From Elephas maximus indicus (taxonomy: Eukaryota > Chordata > Mammalia > Proboscidea > Elephantidae), in NCBI RefSeq assembly GCF_024166365.1, contig NC_064831.1, forward strand, positions 49,167,768 to 49,231,767: 64,000 nt of DNA, written 5' to 3'. Every line of letters begins with the position of its first letter. Position 1 is the stretch's first letter. The position numbers and the translations under genes were made by a program. The notes below the pieces were generated by a model that was given only the letters and a program-made list of their open reading frames with translations, had not been told where the DNA came from and ran no database searches. Positions 45,661-56,290 of this stretch are shown here, piece by piece.

Positions 45661-45852
45661 CAGCCCTGGTGGCACAATGGTTAAGCACTTGGCTGCTAAC
45701 TAGAAGGTCAGTGATTCAAACCCACCAGCCGCTGTGTGTGGGAGAAAGGTGTGTCACTTTGCTCCTGTAAAGATTACAGCCTTGGAAACCCTATGGAAAC
45801 CCTTGGAAACCCTGTAGGTTTCCTGTGAGCTGGAATCTACTCTACAGCCACT
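45661..45852 (+). mobile_element. AfroSINE-like SINE, long form, internally rearranged
   Basis: CAGCCCTGGTGGCACAATGG head, AAAGATTACAGCCTTGGAAA, then GGAAACCC repeated three times over about 30 bp before TGTAGGTTTCCTGTGAGCTG. Confidence 0.88.
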
Positions 45853-46093
45853 ATTTTTTTTTAACTCAGTTCATATGAAAATCACTTCATTGGATATTCT
45901 AAGTTGTAGAAGACATCAGGGATTAATAAACAACAGTCATTTTCAATTCAAATACACTTCTCCCTGGGGAACACAGCACAGAAGAGAATAAGGTAGAGCC
46001 CCTTCCTGGCAGGTGAGCCCCTCTGCCTGCCTATCTCCTGGTCACCGAGGTGAGCCCTCTGGGTTTTTCGTTGTCACCTGCTCTGTCTGCAGA

Positions 46094-46303
46094 AAGGAGC
46101 CCTGGTGGTGCAACGGTTAAGAGCATAGCTGCTAACCTAATGGCTAGTGGTAGGAACCCACCCAGCTGCTCTGCCCGAGAAAGACCTGACAGTCTGCTTC
46201 TGTAAAGGTTACAGCCCAGAAAGCTCTATGGGGCCATTCTCCTCTGTCACATGGGGTCTCCATGAGTCAAAACCGACTCAATAGCACCACCAACAACTAT
46301 CTG
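46094..46303 (+). mobile_element. SINE, long form with ACCAACAAC tail
   Basis: AAAGGAGCCCTGGTGGTGCA head, CTGACAGTCTGCTTCTGTAA middle block, GGTCTCCATGAGTCAAAACC, ending CAATAGCACCACCAACAAC. The tail links the long form to the CCTAACAACAAC-tailed fragments. Confidence 0.9.
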
Positions 46304-47151
46304 CAGTCGTCGCTGCTCCTTCACAGCCGGTCCCAGGAGCTGTGGAGATGCCTGTTAAGCACAGCAGTTGGCAACAACATTATTAAGCTCTGGAAAGATT
46401 GTGACATAAGCCACGTATCCCTGAAAGCAGATGTTCCCAGGCTTCTAAAGGAAATCACACTACCCTTTCTTTGTAGAGGATGAAGAAACTGAATCTCCAA
46501 GGGCCCTGGCTGAGACCCTGAAGGAGTTCCAGCCATTTACAGTTATTCCCAGCAGCTTGTTTCCTGCAACTTTTGAAGAAAACAAATTGTTTTTGTTGAC
46601 TCATGAGCGACTGTTTTGAAAGGAGGAAGAGGCTTTTTACTGACCACTTGTTTTCTGGACTCTGGGACAACAAGTCGAGTAAACCACCTACTCTGCCTTC
46701 AGATAGCTCCCAGTCAGGTTGGGGACTGAAGGAGTAAAGAAATGCGTTATAACAGCATTACAGAGATAGACATGAGCCTAGGAGATGTGCTGGGGAGTGG
46801 CAGCTAGAAACCCTGATGAATTTTGAAGTTTATAGATTTGATTTAATCATCAAATTCAATGATAGTCATTATTCAAACACAAGAATGTTTTGTGGCCTAA
46901 CTTTCCCTCATGCAAAAACTATATATAAAAGGGGAATAAACACAACTGTTCACATTAATATAAAAGCGATTCTTAGTTTTAATTACATAAGAAATACATA
47001 GTCATAAAACATAGCAATACGAAGTCCATGGAGTACACAGAACAAGACGTCAGTTCATTTTTACTACCCTCCTACCTCCAGAATTCCATTCTGTTCCTTT
47101 CCCCGAAGCTCATGACATGACTGGATTTACCTCTCTAGATTTTGTGTGTGC

Positions 47152-47259
47152 CTGTGTATCTGTCTCTCTGTATCTATCTGTCTGTCTGTCTATCCTTGTT
47201 TTGTTGTACTTGGGGTCGCCGTGAGTCAGAGCCAGCTCTGTGGGAACTAACAACACCAA
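47152..47259 (+). repeat. TCTG/TCTA microsatellite followed by SINE tail fragment
   Basis: A CTGTCTGTCTGTCTATCC type run (47152-47192) is followed by GTTTTGTTGTACTTGGGGTC and GAACTAACAACACC, a 3' fragment of the ACAAC-tailed SINE. Confidence 0.75.
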
Positions 47260-48149
47260 CGTGTCCACGCATACAGGCTTCCCAGTACAGATAATGAGTC
47301 GTCGTGGTGGAACCCAGTTTTCTCACGGTCCTTTCCTGTGGCACTTCATTGACATCATTAATCTATCATAAATTTAGTCAATGAAGGAACTCTATGTTTT
47401 ATCAAAACTCCATGTTGCTACTGTACATTTGCATGTGAATACAGCTCCTCCCTCTCAGTGGACACAGCTCAGTCCACTGGGCAGCCTTGTTACTGCGAGA
47501 ACTTCAGGAGCTTTACGCACACTCTGCCCAGCTCATCCCCAAATGAGGCAGAATCTCACAGCCTCATTGTTTCTGGCTCTTGACCTGGCCCCTGTAACCC
47601 GCCTTGCTCATTTGTTAATCTAGTTTGAAGGTTTTTATTTCTCAGACCACTTTTGCCCTTCAGAAGTTTGTGACAGTGAATTGTACATGTAGAAATTATT
47701 GAGATGGTGTGTATTCTGTTATGTATATTTTCACACACACACACCCCCGCCCAAAACAAAACCCAAAGTTTGTGCCGGTCAGCTAGCTGGTGTGGTTTTT
47801 AACCTCGCTCACAGCAGACACTGGACAGAGGGCTGCGTGGTTGGCCCAAGGCCTTGGGAACTACCTGAGCAGACGAGCAGAACCTTGGAGAGAGTCTTAG
47901 AATAGTGCAGTTATGTTAGAGTCCAGAAGGAATTATTTCACCAACATGCAAGTTAAGAGCCAGAGCCAGTGTCCTGTCTGGTCCCGGAGGCTTTGGGATC
48001 TGGCTACACTCAGGTTCACTTCAGAGCAGAACGCTGATAAACCTCTCAGCTGGAAGGTGTGCCCATCATCTCTGCCTCCTTCAGCCAGGCTTCCTGGTAC
48101 TGACCTCCCTGCCTGGGGAAGGGGCTAACGCTTTTCCTTGAAAAAGGTT

Positions 48150-48500
48150 TCCTTAAACTGGAGCTCCAGCAGCTTCTTAAAAGGCACATCTGATTCCATT
48201 CATCCCTGCTGAATTCCTTCAGTGGTTTCACTTCACCTTTGGATAAAATCCACACTCTTTAGCGAGGTTCTTGCTCACTTTTCCAGCCCACCTTCTCACA
48301 CCTCACGTGCTGTGCTTCTACCAAACCAAACCAGCTTGCAGCTCTCTGAGTTGCCTGTATTTCTTAGCTGCCCCTGGCACTTTGCGTGGGCCTCATTTGC
48401 CTACTCATCCACCTCCAGGTCTTTCCCTCCCTGGGCACCTGATCCAGGTTTCTCTCCAGTTTCTCGTATAGTTCTTCTCATTGACTCCAGCCCCTTGAGG
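48150..48500 (-). mobile_element. L2-like LINE fragment
   Basis: CCTTCAGTGGTTTCACTTCA, ATAAAATCCACACTCTTTAG and TTTCCAGCCCACCTTCTCAC follow the antisense pattern of the LINE2 3' region. Two overlapping + frames (48222, 48271) are by-products. Confidence 0.6.
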
Positions 48501-49265
48501 TTCTCGGATTCTTGACTAAATGGTCTGCATACCTCCTGTTCACCTGTCAGTTTAGGGCCATGGATTTCAGGGGGAAGATAATGTTTTGAGCTGTTTTTTA
48601 AAGTTTGTTGTATCCTTCCCTAACCCTGGGAACTGTAATCATTGAGCTTTAATGTAGATTTAAATTGTTTATATGTTTTATCATATAGGCTTCTCTTTGA
48701 TTTTATGTTTTATTACCTCAGTCTCTGTTCTTCATAGCCTAGCAGTCCTGTTAGTTTCACTTTGAGAAGCACTCGGGATTCTTTTTAAGAGTAACGCTTT
48801 ATTTATGCTTCAGTACTGAATACTCGTTTTTAACTGACTTCTGAATTTTTAATTTCTGTGATTTTTATAAACAGTCACCCAGTAAGCATAAGAAAATTAA
48901 ATACTGGGTGGTACACTTGCTCAGTATTTATTGCTCCTCCTGCTTTATTCATAGAATGGAATGTGCTTTTCTGCTTCTTAGTTGCCAGTTTCTCAATTTA
49001 GAATAAATTAGTTGGAGAGAAGAAAACTTCGCACATGCAGAGCAGAACGAGCGTTTGGTAATCTCTGACCCAGATGGTTATGTTTTTTTCATTCAGTAGG
49101 TATTTATCAATCGCCTGCTCTGTGTCGGGGAGTAATAGGTGTCTGAGATATCTTAGTGGACCAAACCAATTGTAATAAATGTTAGTTTAGGGAGCTTACA
49201 TTCTAGCAGAAGTAAATAGAAAATAAACAATAAACGTAACACATAAGTAAATTCTATAGTATATT

Positions 49266-49433
49266 AAAACAAAAACTAAACCTGTTGCCGTCAAGTCAAT
49301 TCCATCTCATAGTGACCCTATGAAACAGAGTAGAACTGCCCCGTAAGATTTCCAAGGAACAGCTGGTGGGTTCGAACTGCCAAACTTTTCGTTAGCAGCC
49401 GAGCTTTTTAACCGCTGCACCACCAGGGCTCCA
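49266..49433 (-). mobile_element. AfroSINE-like SINE, short form
   Basis: Reverse copy: CTGTTGCCGTCAAGTCAATT, CTCATAGTGACCCTATGAAA, GTTCGAACTGCCAAACTTTT and CACCACCAGGGCTCCA. Confidence 0.93.
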
Positions 49434-49794
49434 CAGTATATTAGAAAGTTATATATTCTGTGGGGAAAAAAAGCACTAGTAAGAGAGATTGGACATGTGT
49501 ATGGGAGGGGAGTGAGACGAGCCAGGCTGTAATTTTAAATAGAAAGTCAGGATAGACCTCACTGAAAGATAACATTGAAGCAAAACTTGAAGGTGGTGGG
49601 GGTGTACCCACGTGGATAGGGGGGCAAGAGCATTCCTATAGACACAGCCTGCTTATGCAAGGCAGGCAGAAGCCCAGGAGGATGGAGTGGAGGAGCCAAG
49701 GGGGGAGGAGCAGGAGGTGGTTCAGAGAGGAAAAGGGCGGTCTGTACGCCATTGTGAGGACTCAGGTTTTTATTTAGAGTGAAGTTGATGTTGG

Positions 49795-49956
49795 TAGTTG
49801 CCCCCAAGTTGATTCCAGCTCACAGCGGTTTTCAAGGTGTGACCTTTTGGAAGCAGATCACCAGGCCTGTCTTCCGAGGTGCCTCTGGGTGAGTTGGAAC
49901 CACCAAACTTTCAGCTAGTAGTTGAGCACTTAACAGTTTGTGCCACCCAGGGTTCC
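49795..49956 (-). mobile_element. AfroSINE-like SINE, variant form
   Basis: GTTGCCCCCAAGTTGATTCC, then GGAAGCAGATCACCAGGCC and GAGGTGCCTCTGGGTGAG. The central block matches the variant at 11915. Confidence 0.82.
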
Positions 49957-50065
49957 TAGAGTGAAATTAGAGGGTTTTAAACAGGAATATTTCTTTAAAA
50001 CTTCATCTATTGTATCTTGAGGTATTTACCTTTTATTTGATATTTATTGGTTTTGGCTTTAACCC

Positions 50066-50880
50066 AAAAAACCAAACCATACTCGTTGCCATCAAGTTGA
50101 TCCTGGCTCACAGTGACCCTATAGGGCAGAGTAGAACTGCCCATAAAGTTTCCAAGGATTTGAACTGCTGACCTTTTGGTTAGCAGCTGAGCTCTTTTTT
50201 AAAAAAATTTTTATTGTGCTTTAAGTGAAAGTTTACAAATCAAGCCAGCCTCTCATACAAAAATTTATATACACCTTGCTATATACTCTTAATTGCTCTC
50301 CCCCTGATGAGACAGCCCACTCCTTCCCACCACTCTCTTTTCACGTCCATTCCGCCAGCTTCCAATCCCCTCTGCCTTCTCATCTCCCCTCCAGATAGGA
50401 GATACCAGCATAGTCTCAAGTGTCTACTTGATCCAAGAAGCCCATTCTTCACCAGCATCTTTTTCTATTCCATTGTCCAGTTCAATCCCTGTCTGAAGAG
50501 TTGGCTTTGGGAATGGCTCCTGTCTTGGGCTAACAGAAGGTCTGGGGACCATGACCACCAGGATCCTTCTAGTCTCAGTCAGACCATTAAGTCTGATCTT
50601 TTTCCAAGAGTTTGGGGTCTGCATCCCACTGCTCTTCTGCTCCCTCAAGGGTTCTCTGTTGTGTTCCCTGTCAGGGCAATCATCGGTTGTAGCCAGGTAC
50701 CATCCATTTCTTCTGGTCTCAGGTTGATGAACTCTCTGGTTTATGTGGCACCTTCTGTCTTTTGGGCTCATAATCACCTTGTGTCCTTGGTGCTTTTCAT
50801 GCACCTTTGGTCCAGGTGCGTTGAGACCAATTGATGCATCTTAGATGGCCTAGCAGCTAAGCCCTTAACCACTGTGCCAT
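50066..50880 (-). mobile_element. AfroSINE-like SINE split by an L1-derived insertion
   Basis: The body (50066-50196: CTCGTTGCCATCAAGTTGAT, GACCTTTTGGTTAGCAGCTG) and the head remnant (50851-50880: TAGCAGCTAAGCCCTTAACC) are separated by the retroposon at 50197-50850. The duplicated target TAGCAGCTGAGCTCTT versus TAGCAGCTAAGCCCTT confirms the insertion. Confidence 0.9.
50197..50850 (-). mobile_element. L1 3'UTR-derived poly(A) retroposon, 654 bp
   Basis: On the - strand it starts GCCATCTAAGATGCATCAAT and ends with AAAGCACAATAAAAATTTTT plus A-rich sequence, so it is a poly(A)-tailed retroposon. A 16-bp target-site duplication with two mismatches flanks it (50181-50196 and 50851-50866). Its ends match those of the copy at 9752. 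Open frames of 126 codons (minus, 50424-50804) and 175 codons (plus, 50307-50834) are repeat-derived. Confidence 0.85.
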
Positions 50881-50981
50881 GTAGATGATGCTGGTCTTTA
50901 AGCCAGTTGGCCCCACACATATTTGCCATTGAGGCTACTTCTAAGGCAGGGGTAATGCAGGTGTTTAATGTGTTGGCACAG

Positions 50982-51152
50982 GGTACGTCTCCCCCGCTTG
51001 AGGATGTCTCCATGAAGGAAGAGAATCTGTGCCAAGCTTTCTCTGACGCCTTGCTCTGCAAGATCGAAGACATCGACAATGAAGATGGGGAGAACCCTCA
51101 GCTCTGCAGTGACTACGTTAAGGACATCTATCAGTATCTAAGGCAGCTTGAG
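50982..51152 (+). CDS. CCNB2: CCNB2 exon 4
   Basis: Acceptor GGCACAG ends at 50981 and the donor is GTGAGC at 51153. It encodes residues 90-146: [57 protein letters not shown]. This is the acidic linker into the first cyclin-box helix. The NEDWEN of the remembered human protein reads NEDGEN here (codon GGG for TGG). Confidence 0.97.
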
Positions 51153-51253
51153 GTGAGCGGGTCTGTGTTTTGGTTGCACCAGCAGCGTGGAGTTTACCAC
51201 ACGGTTGGAAAGAGAATGAGCTCAGCTTTTAAAATTTTTAACTCCACTGACAG
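51153..51253 (+). other. CCNB2 intron 4
   Basis: A very short intron (101 bp) with no repeat. The frame is open into it for a while, so retention would add residues before a stop. Confidence 0.9.
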
Positions 51254-51412
51254 GTTCTGCAGTCCATAAGCCCACGTTTTTTAGATGGAAGTGACATCAA
51301 CGGACGCATGCGCGCCATTCTGGTGGACTGGCTGGTGCAAGTCCACTCCAAGTTCAGGCTTCTGCAGGAGACGCTGTACATGTGCATTGCCATTATGGAC
51401 CGCTTTTTACAG
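51254..51412 (+). CDS. CCNB2: CCNB2 exon 5, cyclin box with MRAIL
   Basis: Acceptor CTGACAG ends at 51253 and the donor is GTAGGC at 51413. It encodes residues 147-199: [58 protein letters not shown] (165-169) is the hydrophobic patch used by cyclins to bind RxL substrates. Differences from the remembered human sequence (NPHFLDGRD and MCVGIMD) are outside this motif. Confidence 0.98.
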
Positions 51413-51887
51413 GTAGGCGGGGCCGGAGAAGCTTCACGCCAGCAGCTCAGCAAACACTGCACTTATGCTTTGGGGATAGAAAGCTAAGGTGAGGTACATC
51501 TGAAGGAAAGACCCAAAGCCGCTTTATGAGAAGCCCAAGATCTTCAGGTGCTAAAAAGGGAAGTCGTGGAAGAGTGACAAGCCTTGCCTTTGGTGAGGCT
51601 GACCAATGCTGGATATTTTTGTTACTGCAACCTGCTAAAAAAAAGCTGGAGGGGAAATACTGCGTCACCACAGTCATTCATCAGACAAAGGCAACATACC
51701 ATCAAATGGGCTGAAAGTCCTTCGGACCCTGCTTTTCCAGGACTGCTTGCAGTTTCCAGAGTTTGGTACTCTTTAGGGTTAAGTTTTCTCACCTGGAAAA
51801 GGAGTATGGCTAGATAACCTCAGAGGTTCCAGCCAGCTCTGGTATTGGATAGCTATAGCAGTGAGAAGGAGGAGGCAGAATTAAATA

Positions 51888-51904
51888 AGAGAGAGAGAGA
51901 GAGA

Positions 51905-51935
<31 letters not shown>
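51888..51935. repeat. compound (GA)n(GT)n microsatellite
   Basis: GAGAGA run (51888-51905) followed by a GTGTGT run to 51935. Likely length-polymorphic. Confidence 0.95.
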
Positions 51936-52584
51936 CGGTCGGCTGAGAATGTGAGGCATAAAGGAAAGAAGAATGTGAGAAAATAAACTGAGAGGCAGAA
52001 GTGGTCTTTAAAATATTCATCAGCTGCTAAGATGTGAACCACTGGTGTGTGACCCCCATAAATGACAGCCCTGCTGATGAGGACTTATTTGTTTTAGATC
52101 AACATTCGTGATGTGGGTTCAGGTAAAGCACAGGTTCTGCCCAAACAGTATAGTAATATCGTAATTATGTTTATAATAATGACCTTGAGGGATGGCAAAA
52201 CCCCAAATAATCATATAAGTTCAGTGGTTTTCACTGCCTCCTCGTTGGGCAGCATAGCACGGTAATATTTTAGGTGGGTTTTCAGTAATGAGAGTTGAGG
52301 CAAGAAGAGCAAAGCCTTAGCTAAAGGAAATTAAGGGAAACGTGTCTTCCCTAGTTGGAGAGGTATACCCTGACTCCGAAGCATTATTGGAAGATTCTTC
52401 ACGCTGAATGAATGTACTTTTGGTGCGGATTAAGGAAAACTTTAAGCCACCCCCTTCTCTGCCCCTAAAAAAAAAGCCCCTGGGCATCCATTAAATTTCT
52501 GCTATTTTGTTTGGCCTCGTTTCTGTTCAGACCACCTTGAATACCAATTCAGGGCTGCCACAGACACATCAGGGTGATGGGGGC

Positions 52585-52800
52585 AGGGCAGTGACTGGGA
52601 GCTTGGTTGTCAGGCTTGGGTTCATGCCTCATCTTCATTACCCAATAACTGAGTGATCGTGGCTGGCTTCTGAATCTCTTGTTAGGCCACCTTTTTGTAA
52701 ATGGGAATAAAGATATGTACTTCCTAGGGTTTTTGTGAGAATTTGATGGGCTAATGTGTTAGTCTTAGCACTGTGCCTGGCACATAGTACTTAGTGAAGG
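52585..52800 (+). mobile_element. MIR SINE
   Basis: ACTGGGAGCTTGG, CTGAGTGATCGTGGCTGGC and TAGCACTGTGCCTGGCACAT are MIR signatures in order. Confidence 0.82.
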
Positions 52801-52971
52801 ACACTTGCCCTGGCAGCTGGTGGCACTCCCTATTCAGGTCTCCTACCCTGAAGACAGGCATGAGCAGACGATATGCAGTTCTCAAAGGCTTGGTTCCTTC
52901 TCATCGCGCTGCATCCAAAGAAGCACCCCTCTTTTTAGGTGTGACTTCTGACATATTTTTGCTTCCATTAG

Positions 52972-53208
52972 ATTCATCCTGTCTCTCGTAAGAAGCTTCA
53001 GCTGGTTGGGATTACAGCTCTGCTCTTGGCTTCCAAGTATGAGGAGATGTTTTCTCCAAACATTGAAGACTTCGTTTATATCACAGACAATGCTTATACC
53101 AGCTCCCAAATCCGAGAAATGGAAACTCTAATTTTGAAAGACTTGAAATTTGAGTTGGGTCGACCCTTGCCCCTACACTTCTTAAGGCGGGCATCGAAGG
53201 CTGGGGAG
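52972..53208 (+). CDS. CCNB2: CCNB2 exon 6
   Basis: Acceptor TTCCATTAG ends at 52971 and the donor is GTAAGT at 53209. It encodes residues 200-278: [54 protein letters not shown], then [18 protein letters not shown] and RASKAGE. It contains the conserved LASKYEE segment of the CDK-binding helix in the first cyclin fold. Confidence 0.98.
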
Positions 53209-53527
53209 GTAAGTGCTTCCAACTTTGTGGGAAACTTTATTTTGCTGTTTGATGTCTCGTCCCAGAAGCATCGACTTACATGCACTTAATTGAACGGAAG
53301 CTTATGAACTTGCAGGAAGCATCCCATAGACAAGTCCTAATGCTTGTCTCATCACGTCTTAGGAGAAAAGACCTCACGCTCTGTGTCTGTGATATACTGC
53401 GCAGTAGAGCTGTGCTTGTGAGGAATGAGGAGGTTAACTGGATCTGAGTTCCTAGACCGCCACCCAGAATTTTGCAAGACGGTAGTAACAGTTGTGATTC
53501 TTACAGTCCCTGGCTGTTCTTTCATAG
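53209..53527 (+). other. CCNB2 intron 6
   Basis: 319 bp without any recognisable repeat or gene. Confidence 0.85.
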
Positions 53528-53668
53528 GTTGATGTTGAACAGCACACTTTAGCCAAGTATTTGATGGAGCTGACTCTCATTGACTACGACATGGTGCATT
53601 ACCACCCTTCTAAGGTAGCAGCGGCCGCTTCCTGCTTGTCTCAGAAGGTTCTAGACCAAGGAAAATGG
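53528..53668 (+). CDS. CCNB2: CCNB2 exon 7
   Basis: Acceptor TTTCATAG ends at 53527 and the donor is GTGAGT at 53669. It encodes residues 279-325: [47 protein letters not shown], the second cyclin fold. The KVLGQGKW of the remembered human protein is KVLDQGKW here. Confidence 0.98.
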
Positions 53669-53853
53669 GTGAGTGGTGGATTTAAGAAGAAATTAAGTTA
53701 TAGTTTAGGTCCTCTTGATATGAAAGGACTTAGCATTTCCACAATGCTATCCTTGAAGCACTTGTCCAAAGTGCTGAAAGAAAGCTGCTTGGAAGAATCC
53801 AGATGTCTTTCCACATGAGACTCATCGAGTGCACCACGGCACCCAAACATAGT

Positions 53854-54028
53854 ATGAAAAAACCAAACCAAACCCATTGCCGTTGAGTTGATTCCGACTC
53901 GTAGTGACCCAATAGGACGAGAGTACAACTGCCCCATAGGGTTTCCAAGGAGTGCCTGGTGGACTTGAACTGCTGACCTCTTGGTTAGTAGCTGTAGCTC
54001 TTAACCACTATGTCACCAGGGTTTCCAA
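53854..54028 (-). mobile_element. AfroSINE-like SINE, short form
   Basis: Reverse copy: AACCCATTGCCGTTGAGTTG, CTCGTAGTGACCCAATAGGA, GGAGTGCCTGGTGGACTTGA and CTTAACCACTATGTCACCAG. Confidence 0.94.
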
Positions 54029-54523
54029 ATGTAGTGTAGAGCTGTAAAAAGAATGAGGAAGGCCACTAAGAACTGAAATGGTGTGATTTCTGGTATATTC
54101 TGTTAAACGAAACAAGTCATGAAGCACACAAGACAAGGCACGGCTGAGGCTTGACTTACTCGGCCGGTAAAGATGCAGTGAACCACCGGTAGAGCAGATA
54201 AAGTGCCTGCTCCCTGGCCCTTGTCTCATACCAGAGACCATACCGAAAAAAGGGGGGACCTGATGTTGTGGGATGTTTTCTTGCTGAGGAGCCAAATCAA
54301 GACTGGAGCCAATTCAAGACTGCAGCCAAGGGGTTTTATATTCTGCAGTTCTGAGAGTGGCAGGGCTCTCTTCTATGAGTAACTGCCTCATGACACCTCC
54401 CAGGAGACTTCGGAAGGAGAGTGGGAGGTAGTTCAAGACAGCTTCTCCAGGCCTGCTGTCCTCTCCTAGTTCAGGAGGATCACAGAGCGTTTTGCCAGGA
54501 CAGGTTAACTGTGCTTCAAGTCT

Positions 54524-54679
54524 GTGCCCGTGTGCCTGCACCGCCTGTGTAGATACATGCAAGGTTACCAGGGGCCACAGTGGGACTGGTTTCCTGCACA
54601 AGTGCCCATGTGTCCACACAGCCTGAGTAGATACATCCAAGGTTGCCAGGGGCCACGGTGGTACTGGCTTCCTGCACAA
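54524..54679. repeat. 78-bp tandem duplication
   Basis: Units 54524-54601 and 54602-54679 both start GTGCCC and contain GTAGATACAT, CAAGGTT and CCAGGGGCCAC, ending TTCCTGCACAA. About ten differences separate them. Confidence 0.9.
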
Positions 54680-54954
54680 GTGTACACGGGATTTTGCATT
54701 TTGTGTAAGAAAGAAGGGAAAATGAACCAGAAATTAATGAAAACGGGTACGTATTTGGGTGGGTGGGGATAGGGCGGAAGTTTAAGGATGGGAGCAGAAC
54801 TCCTGATTGTAACTTTTTATATAATTTTGACTTTTGAGCAATAGAAATGTTTTATGTAAACCTTAAAATGGAATTAAACAGAAACAAAGTGACTGGTATC
54901 AAGTTGGTAACAGAATAAGAGGAAAGAATTCAAATAACTTTTTTTTGTTTGTTT

Positions 54955-55265
54955 TTATGGAGGTGCAATTTGCATAACAAAAATGAATCATTTTCAAGTG
55001 GGTGCCTCAGTGGGTGGCATTTATTACATTCACAGTGTCTTATAACCACCACCTCTGTCACGCCCCAAAACGTTTTCATCACCTCAGAATGAAGCAGATT
55101 CTCCCCGTTCCACCCTCCCTGCCCCTGGCAACCACCAGCCTGCTTTGTGTCCATCTTTCTGGGTTTTCCTGTGCCGGATATTTCATACAAGTGGAATCAT
55201 GCCGTGTGTTGTGGCCTTTTGTACATTGGCCTTTTGTACGACTATTTGTTTGAGTGCCTGTTTTC
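54955..55265. mobile_element. old L1-like fragment
   Basis: CCCTGCCCCTGGCAACCACC, TATTTCATACAAGTGGAATC and GCCTTTTGTACGACTATTTG follow a pattern common in old mammalian L1 flanks. The subfamily is not determined. Confidence 0.5.
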
Positions 55266-55931
55266 AAATGGGCTTTGAACACAGCATTCTGACTGTGCAT
55301 TCCTAGAGAGATACAAAGTTAGACGAAACAAAGGAACAAAAAAGGTACAGGCACTTGAAGTTTACTTAGTAGGTCTATTGTTAATAGTAATACGGCATTG
55401 CAATTCTAAAATTCTTTTATGTCTATTGTAGGATAAAGCAAATAAATGTATTCCAGTTATTAAAGATTAAAATTTTCACTATGAGATAAAATATTTAAAA
55501 AAAAATTGAAAAACAAAAGGAAGAACCCTTATAATAAGTATCATTTGGAACAGTCAGTAAACTCACAAGAAAGAGTCTAGAAGCAATGACAACCCAGTAA
55601 CAGTGAACATACCCGGTGTCCAGATCTTGGGTACCAAGCCCTGTTACCCACAAGGAACCAGGGCTTCTTAGAGAAGTGGCTGGTTCCAGAACAGCTTGTG
55701 CCAGAAAGCAAGAGCTTCTCAAAGACTAATGGGGTCATGCAAAAGGACATGGGAAATGGCTTGAAGAGGCTCTTGCCAGCCACATTTGGTTTAATTTGAG
55801 CATCAAAAAGAAAAATGACAACATTTAAAAAAATGAAAGAAGAAAGAAAAAAAAAAATCCAAGTCTTTAATGAATAAACAGGGAGGCTTTTTTTTGTTTT
55901 GTTTTAAGTAGAATGCCTGCAAATTAACGTA

Positions 55932-56290
55932 CAGGCAGTCCCTGGGTCACAAACGGAAGGCTGACTTAACGTGGCACCATACTTACGAACCAGCCCTGTA
56001 GAGCCTTTTATATTCAAGATTCAAGGTACATACAGTGGTTCGTAATAACAAACAGGTGCTACTTTGTGACATGCATCAAAACATTAAACATTATTATTAT
56101 TATACTAAACATATTTTAGTGTATTGGCAAGTGTTTCTTTCATGTTTTTTATGCATAAAAAGGTACACTATATACTAAAGACAAACATTTGACTAACTGA
56201 CGTTAGATACGAACTGTATCTAACTGTTCTGACGTACATACAAATTGGACTTAAAGACAGATTTAGGAACAGAACTCCTTTGTAATCTGG
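55932..56290. mobile_element. non-autonomous Tc1/mariner-like (Tigger/pogo type) DNA transposon, complete
   Basis: Left end CAGGCAGTCCCTGGGTCACA and right end GTAATCTGGGGACTGCCTG are inverted repeats. A TA dinucleotide flanks each end (55930-55931 and 56291-56292), the target duplication of the Tc1/mariner superfamily. At 359 bp it has no transposase. Both ends are preserved, which is good survival for an old element. Confidence 0.85.

Larger units (their letters stand above)
42697..50981 (+). other. CCNB2 intron 3
   Basis: An 8.3-kb intron. It holds a GGTGCT hexamer run (43190), an 85-bp tandem duplication (43503), a solo LTR (43870), SINEs (45661, 46094, 47198 fragment, 49266, 49795, 50066), an L2-like stretch (48150-48500) and an L1 3'UTR retroposon (50197). 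The stretch 44640-45470 and the stretch 46310-47150 show nothing I can name. Confidence 0.75.
51413..52971 (+). other. CCNB2 intron 5
   Basis: A 1.6-kb intron with a GA/GT microsatellite (51888-51935) and a MIR (52585). No other feature is supported. Confidence 0.8.

Noticed and set aside
50424-50804. 126-codon minus-strand open frame in the retroposon
   Set aside because: It is the sense strand of the repeat but has no recognisable domain, and the other copies carry frameshifts or stops in it.
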